From: WS-7 sp036505295
Lineage (GTDB): Bacteria; Eisenbacteria; RBG-16-71-46; SZUA-252
Direction: 5' to 3'
Length of the DNA: 64,000 bases
Assembly: GCA_036505295.1 (NCBI GenBank)
Contig: DASXTQ010000013.1
Span: 1-64,000, forward strand
Positions 1-7,003 of this stretch are shown in pieces; the stretch's first letter is position 1; every line of letters starts with the position of its first letter. The position numbers were made by a program, and so were the translations under genes. The notes below the pieces were generated by a model. The model ran no database searches. It was not told the DNA's origin and saw nothing but the letters and a program-made list of their open reading frames with translations.

Positions 1-372
1 GTACGTCGCCTCTATTTTGTCAGATTTGACCGCGTGGGTCAGCGTGAACGAACGCTCGAAGGTCCCGTAGACCCGCTCGAGCCTGTGGTAGGCCGCGTTC
101 TGCTGCTCCTCGGTCCGGGTCTTTTCCCCCCGGATGACGAGCTGGTTGTCCTCGTGGGTTATCTTGATGTCCTCGAGCTTCATACCCGGCAGCTCGACGT
201 GGACGACGTAGCGGTCAGGCTGCTCCACGATGTCGACCGGCGGCTGCCAGACGACGCCCTTGCCAGCGTCCTCCGTGAGCCAACTGCGGCCAAAGACGTC
301 GCCAAAAACTTTGCTCATCTCGTCTTGGACCGACGAGATTTCCCTGATCGGCCAACGAATGAGAGTGTTCAT
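1..372 (-). CDS. hsp20: Hsp20-family small heat shock protein (3' end cut by window edge)
   Basis: This is an ATP-independent cytoplasmic holdase chaperone of the alpha-crystallin (Hsp20) family. The visible 124 residues begin MNTLIRWPIREI and enter the alpha-crystallin domain at about residue 42. Typical segments are PPVDIVEQPDRYVVHVELPG, then IKITHEDNQLVIRGEK and the YGTFERSFTL strand. The ATG at 372 is preceded by a strong GGAGGAGG ribosome-binding site at about 379-386. The C-terminal end, including any IxI motif, lies outside the window. Upstream are a sigma-54 promoter, two palindromes and an activator gene, so transcription probably depends on sigma-54. Family assignment is secure; the regulation is inferred. 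Confidence 0.93.
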   Translation of the reverse strand, partial: MNTLIRWPIREISSVQDEMSKVFGDVFGRSWLTEDAGKGVVWQPPVDIVEQPDRYVVHVELPGMKLEDIKITHEDNQLVIRGEKTRTEEQQNAAYHRLERVYGTFERSFTLTHAVKSDKIEATY

Positions 373-439
373 GGACTACCTCCTCCTAGCTATGGGCTAT
401 GCCCTGGTCTAGAACTAAGTGACTTCTGCCAGGTTCTAC

Positions 440-455
440 TGCAGGCCACATGCCA
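440..455 (-). promoter_or_regulatory. Sigma-54 (-24/-12) promoter of hsp20
   Basis: On the minus strand the sequence reads TGGCATG-TGGC-CTGCA. This matches the sigma-54 consensus TGGCACG-N4-TTGCW at all but two positions and keeps the invariant GG and GC with exactly ten bases between them. Transcription would start near 429, giving a leader of about 57 nt before the hsp20 ATG. Confidence 0.8.
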
Positions 456-480
456 GGGGAGCTTGTGTGAGTTAATGTAC

Positions 481-493
481 TTATTGATTGATA
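481..493 (-). promoter_or_regulatory. IHF-like site between enhancer and sigma-54 promoter
   Basis: The minus strand reads TATCAATCAATAA, one mismatch from the IHF consensus WATCAANNNNTTR. It sits in an AT-rich stretch (about 470-506) halfway between the upstream palindromes and the sigma-54 promoter, where a DNA-bending protein usually helps a bound activator contact the polymerase. The site is short, so this is suggestive only. Confidence 0.4.
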
Positions 494-542
494 CTTACAC
501 TATCCTATGCCGCAGTTCCTCCTGATCAGGTCACGTGAATAT

Positions 543-557
543 GTTTCATAATGAAAC
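543..557. promoter_or_regulatory. Upstream operator 1 (perfect palindrome)
   Basis: GTTTCATAATGAAAC is a perfect 7+1+7 inverted repeat. Its centre at 550 is about 109 bp upstream of the -12 GC of the hsp20 sigma-54 promoter, a normal distance for an enhancer-binding activator. The likely ligand is the activator encoded immediately to the right. Confidence 0.65.
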
Positions 558-565
558 GCTTATTC

Positions 566-580
566 GTTCAATAATGGAAC
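566..580. promoter_or_regulatory. Upstream operator 2 (near-perfect palindrome)
   Basis: GTTCAATAATGGAAC repeats the operator 1 pattern, with six of seven arm positions symmetric. Its centre is 23 bp from that of operator 1, so both lie on roughly the same DNA face. It ends one base before the stop codon of the activator gene. Paired sites like this are typical of enhancer-binding proteins that oligomerise on DNA. Confidence 0.6.
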
Positions 581-581
581 A

Positions 582-1625
582 CTACAGTTCATATTCTCTC
601 ATCTTCCGCCACAGAGTCGAGCGGGAAATTCCGAGGATCTTCGCCGCCTTCGTGGTATTCCCGGCGGTGTGAACCAGGACACGGCGGATATGCTCGGCTT
701 CGAGCTGGGCAAGGGTCATGGTCTCCGAATAGGGGAAGGTGCTTCCCCGCTCCAGGAGCGGCACACGGGGCTCGCGCATGGCGGGGGGCAGGTCCAGGTG
801 CGTGATCTCGCCGTGTTCGGCGAGCGTCACCGCGCGCTCGATCGCGTTCTCCAGCTCCCGGACGTTTCCGGGGTAGTCGTGGCGCATGAGGAGGAGCTGC
901 GCCCGCTCGCTGAATCGCTTCACCCGCTTCCCGAGCGCGCGCGAATATTTCCCCCGGAAATAGTTCGCCAGAAGGGGAATGTCTTCGCGGCGCTCGCGGA
1001 GCGGAGGGAGCTCGATGTGAAACACGTTGAGGCGGTAGTAGAGATCCTCGCGGAAACTCCCCTCCGCGAGCGCGCGCTTCACGTCGCGGTTTGTGGCCGC
1101 GATCACCCGGATATCGACGCGCCTGGATTCCCGGGCGCCGACGGGGCGGATCTCCCCGCTTTGAAGCGCGCGAAGGAGCTTTACCTGGACCGAAGGGGGC
1201 ATCTCCGCAACCTCGTCGAAAAAGATGGTGCCCCTGTCGGCGTGCTGCATGAGCCCCACGCGGTCCGTATTCGCCCCGGTGAAGGCGCCGCGAACGTGTC
1301 CGAAGAGCTCGCTTTCGAAAAGGGTCTCCGGGATCGCGGAGGAATTCACGGCCACGAAGGGTCGGTGCGCCCGGCGGCTCTGGAGGTGGATCGCGGTCGC
1401 GATCATCTCCTTCCCCGTCCCGCTCTCTCCCGTGATGAGGACCGGGCTTTCCGTGGGCGCGACCTTCGCGATGAGCCTAAAAATCCGCTGCATGGCCGGG
1501 CTCTGCCCGATCATGTTCTGCGTGATGGCTCCCCCCCGCCGCTCCTCCGAGACGCCGGGGGTCTCCCAGAGACCCTTCATCGTGGGATCGCCGGCTGCCA
1601 GCTCGCTCGCCGCACGCGGGCTCAC
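582..1625 (-). CDS. Sigma-54-dependent activator without sensor domain (PspF-like)
   Basis: This 347-residue bacterial enhancer-binding protein uses ATP to remodel sigma-54 RNA polymerase. Walker A GESGTGKE lies at residues 66-73, the sigma-54 contact loop GAFTGA at 113-118, Walker B GTIFFDEVAE at 132-141, the PGNVRELEN segment near 252, and a Fis-type helix-turn-helix at about 312-345. There is no receiver, GAF or PAS domain: only about 38 residues precede the AAA+ core. Activity must therefore be set by a partner protein or by expression, as for PspF. ATGs at codons 16 and 38 are alternative starts. The gene is co-oriented with and directly upstream of the hsp20 control region, so hsp20 is its most likely target. 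Confidence 0.92.
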   Translation of the reverse strand: MSPRAASELAAGDPTMKGLWETPGVSEERRGGAITQNMIGQSPAMQRIFRLIAKVAPTESPVLITGESGTGKEMIATAIHLQSRRAHRPFVAVNSSAIPETLFESELFGHVRGAFTGANTDRVGLMQHADRGTIFFDEVAEMPPSVQVKLLRALQSGEIRPVGARESRRVDIRVIAATNRDVKRALAEGSFREDLYYRLNVFHIELPPLRERREDIPLLANYFRGKYSRALGKRVKRFSERAQLLLMRHDYPGNVRELENAIERAVTLAEHGEITHLDLPPAMREPRVPLLERGSTFPYSETMTLAQLEAEHIRRVLVHTAGNTTKAAKILGISRSTLWRKMREYEL

Positions 1626-1651
1626 TTGAAGCCCCCGTCGCTCGGGCTTGT

Positions 1652-3004
1652 GTGAACCGTCACCGCTGGGTTCTCCTCTCCTTGGGCGTGTCGATCTTGA
1701 TCTGTGTCGCTTCGATCGCGCGGCTGGGCGATCTCGGCGAGCGGACCCGGCCGATGCTGCTTCTCTGGGGAGCCGCCCACGCCGCGTATCTCGTCGCCGT
1801 GTGGTGGGTGCTGCGTGGAGGGCCCGCCGGGGGAGCGCAAGGTGGAGCCGGCGCGCCGCGCCTCTCAGCGCTCCCGATCGTGCTTCTAGTCGGGCTCTTG
1901 GCGCGAGCCTTCATGATCCCGGCCGCGCCCACGCTCTCCGAGGACATCTACCGCTATCTTTGGGACGGCCGGCTCGTGGCGCACGGAGTGAACCCCTTTC
2001 CGCACGCGCCGTCCGATCCCGCGCTCGAGCAATACCACAGCGAGCTGATCCACCACCTGAATCACGCCGGCGTTCCCACGATCTACCCGCCGGCGGCCCA
2101 GATCCTCTTTGGCGCGGTCGCGCTCGTTTCCGCGACGCCGCTCGCATGGAAGCTCGCGCTCCTGGGGCTCGAATTCATCCTCCTCGTCGGCCTGCTCGAC
2201 CTCCTGCGGCGGCGGGGATTGCCGGGCGAGCGGCTACTACTCTACTACTGGAATCCCCTCGTGCTGGTCGAAAGCTTCGGGAGCGGGCATGTGGATCTGG
2301 TCGCCGCCGCCTTCCTCGTGGCGACCGTCGCGCTCTACGAGGGAAAGCGGGCGATGTGGGCGGGGTTCTCGTTCGCCCTCGCGGTACTCACGAAGTACGT
2401 TCCGGCGATGATCATCCCATGGCTGATCCGACGCCGCGCCTGGCTCCTTCTCGGCGTGGCGGCCGCGGCGGCCGCGATTCTGGCGGCGCCGTTCCTCGGA
2501 GCGGGCCCGGCGCTCACCACGGGGCTCAGGGTCTACGCGCGGCACTGGGAGTTCAACGGGGCGCTCTACCATCTGCTTGGGGAGGCGATCGACTCCGAGG
2601 TCCGAATCCGGTACCTGCTCGCGGGGGCCGGCGTGGCCGCCACGCTCCTGATCGCCTGGCGGGCGCGATCCGCGAGTACTACGGCGTTCGCGTCCATGGT
2701 CGCGTTCCTCTTGCTGAGCCCGACGGTATTCCCGTGGTACGCGGTTCCGGTGGTGGCGTTTCTTCCGCTCCACCCCGACTGGGGGATGGCCGCCTTCTCG
2801 GGGCTGCTCGCGCTCTCCTACCTGCCGCTCCCGCTCTATCGAGGGACCGGCGTTTGGGCGCTCCCTGGATGGATCCTCTGGGTGGAGTACGGGGGTTTGA
2901 TCGGCGCCTGGGCTCTGGCCTTCGCGTGGAGGCTCCAGCGGGCCACCCGCGCGAAGCGTCAGGATCGCGCCTGGGCGTGCACGAGCGAGAGCACGCCCAC
3001 ATAG
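1652..3004 (+). CDS. GT87-like (DUF2029) polyprenol-sugar-dependent membrane glycosyltransferase
   Basis: This polytopic inner-membrane protein of 450 residues has about ten hydrophobic segments. The N-terminal motif LSEDIYRYLWDGRLVAHGVNPF, followed by TIYPPAAQILF, is the signature region of the GT87/DUF2029 family. These GT-C-fold enzymes usually transfer mannose or a similar sugar from a polyprenyl-phosphate donor on the outer face of the membrane. The GTG start at 1652 is chosen because the frame opens directly into a hydrophobic helix (WVLLSLGVSILICV). It is divergent from the sigma-54 activator with only 26 bp between, and its 3' end overlaps the convergent GT2 gene by 46 bp. The substrate is unknown. 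Confidence 0.75.
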   Translation: MNRHRWVLLSLGVSILICVASIARLGDLGERTRPMLLLWGAAHAAYLVAVWWVLRGGPAGGAQGGAGAPRLSALPIVLLVGLLARAFMIPAAPTLSEDIYRYLWDGRLVAHGVNPFPHAPSDPALEQYHSELIHHLNHAGVPTIYPPAAQILFGAVALVSATPLAWKLALLGLEFILLVGLLDLLRRRGLPGERLLLYYWNPLVLVESFGSGHVDLVAAAFLVATVALYEGKRAMWAGFSFALAVLTKYVPAMIIPWLIRRRAWLLLGVAAAAAAILAAPFLGAGPALTTGLRVYARHWEFNGALYHLLGEAIDSEVRIRYLLAGAGVAATLLIAWRARSASTTAFASMVAFLLLSPTVFPWYAVPVVAFLPLHPDWGMAAFSGLLALSYLPLPLYRGTGVWALPGWILWVEYGGLIGAWALAFAWRLQRATRAKRQDRAWACTSESTPT

Positions 3005-4440
3005 AGAAATCCAAAGAGATAGAGAAGGAAGAAAGGCAGCGGCGCGTACACCTTCGCGTGGGCGAGGCTCAACATCGTCCAGACGAAATAGAGCCCCAGC
3101 GCGATCTCGAGAAGCGCCCACCCGTTCAGGGGGGAGCGGTAGCGCTTGCCCCGCCACACATCCCCTCGGCGCTCGATCTGAAACTTCGGCGTGCGGTGAA
3201 ACGGGCTCTGGTGTCCCACGAGCGCCTCGAGAACGGCGCGCGTGTTCGTGACCGAAAGCCCCATCCCGAGCGACATGACGAACGGCAAGTATCGAAGCTG
3301 CCATTTCCAGTCCGGGCGCGATTCGCGCTGCGCGTACGCGAAGTAGAAGATCACGGAGCTTGTCGCAATCAGGAATAGAATCGAGTCCGCGATCGCGTAC
3401 GGCGTGCTTCCGCTCCGATAGCGCGCGAGCACGACGGGGTACACGATCAGCGACAGGAGAAGCAGGAAGACGTACGCCACGTTGTAGGTGAGGTGGAAGG
3501 AGGCTTCCACCTTGACCCCGAGCGGCGCGCGCGAGCGCCACACGGCCGGCAGGAGCTTTCGCGCGACCTGGATGGATCCCTTCACCCAACGGTGCTGCTG
3601 GGCCTTGAACGCGTTCATCTCGACCGGCAGCTCCGAGGGGCAGAGCACGTGGGGCGCAAAGACGAACCGCCACCCTCGAAGCTGCGCTCGGTAGCTCAAA
3701 TCCAGGTCCTCGGTGAGCGTGTCCGACTGCCACCCGCCCGCGTCCACGACACACGCCCGGCGGAGGACGCCCGCGGTCCCGTTGAAATTGAAGAAGCGCC
3801 GGCCGCTCATGCGCGCGGCGTGCTCGATCACGAAGTGCCCGTCGAGCGAGATCGCTTGGGCCTGGGCGAGGATCGAATAGTCCTGGTTCAGGTGCTGCCA
3901 GCGCGACTGGACCATCCCCACCACGGGATCGCCGAAATAGGGAATCATCTCGCGCAGGATGGAGGGAGGCGGAACGAAATCCGCGTCAAAGATCGCGAGG
4001 AATTCCCCCTTGGCGCGCTCGAGCCCGCTCTGGAGCGCTCCGGCCTTGAATCCTTCCCGGTCGTCGCGCGTGAGATGCACGATGTCGGTGCCGCGCGCGC
4101 GCAGCTCGGCCACCTTGTCCGCCGCGATTTCACGCGTCAAGTCGGTCGAATCGTCCAGCACCTGGATCTCGAGCCGATCGCGCGGGTAGTCGATCGCGGC
4201 CGCGGCCTCGATCAGCCTGTTCACGACGTAGCGCTCGTTGTAGACGGGAAGCTGGACCGTGACGTGAGGCCACACGTCCGGATCCGCGGGAGGTCCGGCG
4301 GCGCGATCCCGCCGCCGAAAGAGACGGATCAGGTATATCCGGTGGATGCCGTAGACGGCGAAGATCACCCACACGCAAAGGTACAGGGCGAGCAGACAAC
4401 CGCCGAGCACCGGGGGGATGGGTGCCGCGAAGAACCCCAT
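2959..4440 (-). CDS. Processive family 2 glycosyltransferase (cellulose synthase/CslA-like)
   Basis: This 493-residue inner-membrane GT2 probably polymerises a beta-linked glycan or extends a lipid-linked sugar. One N-terminal transmembrane helix (about 12-35) precedes the cytoplasmic catalytic domain. Visible motifs are VTVQLPVYNE (about 60-69), LDDSTD (95-100), DAD (152-154), TED (243-245) and QQHRW (281-285), the D, DxD, D, QxxRW set of processive GT2 enzymes. Three to four C-terminal transmembrane helices follow. It resembles glucomannan and cellulose synthase-like enzymes more than dolichol-phosphate transferases. No PilZ domain is visible, so c-di-GMP control is not indicated. It follows the outer-membrane protein gene by 15 bp. 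Confidence 0.85.
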   Translation of the reverse strand: MGFFAAPIPPVLGGCLLALYLCVWVIFAVYGIHRIYLIRLFRRRDRAAGPPADPDVWPHVTVQLPVYNERYVVNRLIEAAAAIDYPRDRLEIQVLDDSTDLTREIAADKVAELRARGTDIVHLTRDDREGFKAGALQSGLERAKGEFLAIFDADFVPPPSILREMIPYFGDPVVGMVQSRWQHLNQDYSILAQAQAISLDGHFVIEHAARMSGRRFFNFNGTAGVLRRACVVDAGGWQSDTLTEDLDLSYRAQLRGWRFVFAPHVLCPSELPVEMNAFKAQQHRWVKGSIQVARKLLPAVWRSRAPLGVKVEASFHLTYNVAYVFLLLLSLIVYPVVLARYRSGSTPYAIADSILFLIATSSVIFYFAYAQRESRPDWKWQLRYLPFVMSLGMGLSVTNTRAVLEALVGHQSPFHRTPKFQIERRGDVWRGKRYRSPLNGWALLEIALGLYFVWTMLSLAHAKVYAPLPFFLLYLFGFLYVGVLSLVHAQARS

Positions 4441-4455
4441 GCGCGTGGATACCCC

Positions 4456-5679
4456 CTATTTGCGGAAGGTCCCCTTCCACGTTTCGTCGCTCACGAGGAA
4501 GGAGATCCCGAGCCTCGCGAAACGCTCGCTCACACCGAGATCGCCTCGATCTCCGCGCGATCCTAACTCGAGCGAGACGTCCAGCCCACCTCCATTGTCC
4601 TTCGTCACGAGGCCCGCGCCAAGCGTAACGGCGCGCTCGTCGACCGCGGCGGTCCCGCCGCTCACGTCCGAGGCACCCGCCCGCGGGAGGAGGTCCGGCC
4701 ATTGGAGGATGTAGCCGCCGATCCGAAGCGGGAGGCGTCCCCGGAAGGACATGCCCTCCTCGGTGCCGCGCTTGCGCTCGAGCCCCACGGAAAATCGCTG
4801 CTGCGCCCTGAAATCGACCAGGTCGCTCTGGAGTGACGATCGGCTCCAGTTCGCGCGACGGTATTGAGCCACGACTCGGTAGCGCGCACCGAGCGGAGCC
4901 GAGGCGCCGGCCGCGAAGCCCGACGGCAAGGTGAGCTGCCCGGCGGAGAAACGGTCCGACGCTCCGACCGTCGCCCGCGTCACGTCGAGCGGGAGGCGCT
5001 GCGACGTCTCGAAAACGGCGCCCACGGTCCAATCCTCTTTGACCAGCTGGGCTCCGAAACGCCAACGCCCCTTCTTGGGATATCTCACCGCGAGGCTGTC
5101 ACGTTCCATCGCGAGGCCCGAATCGGAGAACGTTCGGACCCACGATTCGTGGTAACTCCCCGCGATCGCCTCCCAATCGACCCCGAGGCGAAGCGCCGGA
5201 ACGATCCGCCGCGCCAGGCTCACCCGCAAAAAATTGATCCCGCCGTCCCCTTCGACCGTCACGGTCGAGGGTGCCCCCGCATTCTCGTTGCGTACAACCG
5301 AGAACTCGGCGTCCGTGCCGGCCACGTAGCTGGCTCCGAGCGCGAGCCCCCCGGGAAGCGCGATCACGGCGCGCGCGGACGGGAAGGTGGTTTCGTGCAC
5401 CGTCTCGACGGGGACCGAGGCCGCGCTCACGCGGCGGAGCGCGGGGAGCACCGTCACCTCGAGAAGGATGCGCTCGACGTCGGCGAGCGAAGCCGGGTTG
5501 ACCATGGAGATCTCGCGGGTCCCGTGCTCGGCCACCCCCGCCCCGCCGAGGGCCCGGAGGCGCGCCGGTTCTTCGAGCTGCGGCTCGCCCAAGCCTCCGA
5601 TCGAGAGGATCGAGTTCGCGTGGGCGGGTCCCTGCGTGAGGGCAAGGGCCAGGAGAAAGGCCAAGGCGCGTGCGCGCAT
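4456..5679 (-). CDS. Outer-membrane beta-barrel protein (FadL/PorV-like)
   Basis: The 407-residue precursor has a clear signal peptide (MRARALAFLLALALTQGPAHA). The early motif ARLRALGGAGVAEHGTREISMVNPASLADV resembles the N-terminus of FadL/PorV-type barrels. The rest alternates short hydrophobic strands with charged turns and ends in an aromatic-rich strand region. No enzymatic motif is visible. The start codon shares one base with the stop of the upstream lipoprotein gene (TGATG), so the two are translationally coupled and probably form an envelope pair. The cargo is unknown. Confidence 0.65.
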   Translation of the reverse strand: MRARALAFLLALALTQGPAHANSILSIGGLGEPQLEEPARLRALGGAGVAEHGTREISMVNPASLADVERILLEVTVLPALRRVSAASVPVETVHETTFPSARAVIALPGGLALGASYVAGTDAEFSVVRNENAGAPSTVTVEGDGGINFLRVSLARRIVPALRLGVDWEAIAGSYHESWVRTFSDSGLAMERDSLAVRYPKKGRWRFGAQLVKEDWTVGAVFETSQRLPLDVTRATVGASDRFSAGQLTLPSGFAAGASAPLGARYRVVAQYRRANWSRSSLQSDLVDFRAQQRFSVGLERKRGTEEGMSFRGRLPLRIGGYILQWPDLLPRAGASDVSGGTAAVDERAVTLGAGLVTKDNGGGLDVSLELGSRGDRGDLGVSERFARLGISFLVSDETWKGTFRK

Positions 5680-6866
5680 CAGAAGCGAACCGGCGGAAGC
5701 CCGGTGTACGTCACGTGGATCTCCGGAGGCCGCGAAGACTCACGGGAACCGATCTGGAACTTCTTGATCCGGTTCACGGGATGGATCAGCGAGACATAGA
5801 GCCCTTCGTTGGAGGTAGAGGTCGCGGCCCATTCTCGAAGGAGCGCCCCCGGAATCGCGATGGTGAGGCGTTGGTCGGCGCTCGCGTAGGCGGAGTTGAG
5901 CAACACAGACGCCGCGGTCGCGTCGTCGATCGTGAGGGTCGACTTCTCGGTGATGCTCTCGCCCCAGACGTTCCGGATCCTTCTCACCTGCACGATGGAG
6001 GCGACGTCCCCTGCGTCGGGGACCTCGGCGCCGACGATGTTCAGGACCAGCGTGGCCTCATCAATGGAAACCGCGGCCGGGATCGAATCCAACTGGAGGT
6101 GAACCGCGAGCGCCGTATTGAAGAGCCCGCCGAGCATCAGGGACGTATCCGCGCCTGTCGGCGCGGGGGCGATCGGTGTATGCAAATAGAAGTCCTGCGT
6201 CACGGGCGTGTCGACGCTGTCCAGGACCGCGTTCCCCGAGACCAGGTGCGAATACCGCACGCGGAAGACCGCGGCCCCGGGAACGTAGGCGAGCAGGCTA
6301 TCGCCCGTCCGCTCCAGCGCGAAACCGGGGGCGGCGCTGGGATCGTGGGCCCACTGCTTGACGAGATCGAACGCCCCGGGGACCAGCGGGATCGAGAAGT
6401 AGCCCGCCGCGGGGCGATCGTCGGCGGCGGACCCGAGAAACGTCGGGTGCAGCGGCCCCGGCCACGCGACGGTCGTGGTGTCCCACGCGGATGCGGCCAG
6501 GAAAAGGCTCACGGCCCCCGGGTCGAGAAGCGTTGTGTCGCGCTTCAGCTCGAGCGAAACGGTCACGGGGGAGAATCCGGCGAGGGTGGTGTCGGGAAGC
6601 TTCCAGGACGCCACCGCCAGAAACGTGCGCGCCTCGAACGTGGTGTCCCTGCCGATGATCAGCACCCCGCCGAAGTCGGCGGTCCCCGGCTCGACGTACG
6701 TGTCGCGGTCCGGGTTTCGGATGAAACGCACGGTCGTGCCGAGGCCCCCTGGGCCGCGGATCAGGCGCGCGCTCCCCACAAGCCTTTCCGCCTTGCGCGA
6801 GCAGCCCACGATCGGGATCGCGCTCAGGACTGCCAGCATGACTACGAGGAACGGGCCATGACGCAC
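5679..6866 (-). CDS. Putative outer-membrane lipoprotein, unknown function
   Basis: A GTG start at 6866 gives MRHGPFLVVMLAVLSAIPIVGC, a signal peptide with lipobox IVGC. The open frame extends upstream to 7058, but that part is basic, has no signal character and overlaps the divergent kinase gene, so the shorter form is preferred. The mature part of about 370 residues is beta-rich. It carries two similar stretches (around SVSLELKRDTTLLDP and EATLVLNIVGAEVPD) and ends RPPEIHVTYTG. No catalytic residues are recognised. It is coupled to the barrel gene by a one-base overlap, suggesting a shared surface complex. Confidence 0.6.
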   Translation of the reverse strand: MRHGPFLVVMLAVLSAIPIVGCSRKAERLVGSARLIRGPGGLGTTVRFIRNPDRDTYVEPGTADFGGVLIIGRDTTFEARTFLAVASWKLPDTTLAGFSPVTVSLELKRDTTLLDPGAVSLFLAASAWDTTTVAWPGPLHPTFLGSAADDRPAAGYFSIPLVPGAFDLVKQWAHDPSAAPGFALERTGDSLLAYVPGAAVFRVRYSHLVSGNAVLDSVDTPVTQDFYLHTPIAPAPTGADTSLMLGGLFNTALAVHLQLDSIPAAVSIDEATLVLNIVGAEVPDAGDVASIVQVRRIRNVWGESITEKSTLTIDDATAASVLLNSAYASADQRLTIAIPGALLREWAATSTSNEGLYVSLIHPVNRIKKFQIGSRESSRPPEIHVTYTGLPPVRF

Positions 6867-7003
6867 GGGGCGGAATGATAATCCCTTGTGGTGACGAGCG
6901 CTAGAGAAGAGGTGCCTAGTCTTAAACCCACCCTTTTCGCTGCAGTTCCTTGTCGTTTCGTCCGATAGGTGGGAGGAAGGGGGGCTTTTTTTCGACGAAC
7001 CGC

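Noticed and set aside
34..525. Plus-strand open frame of 163 codons across the Hsp20 gene
   Set aside because: It is a shadow of the minus-strand Hsp20 coding sequence, which has the family match and a strong ribosome site.
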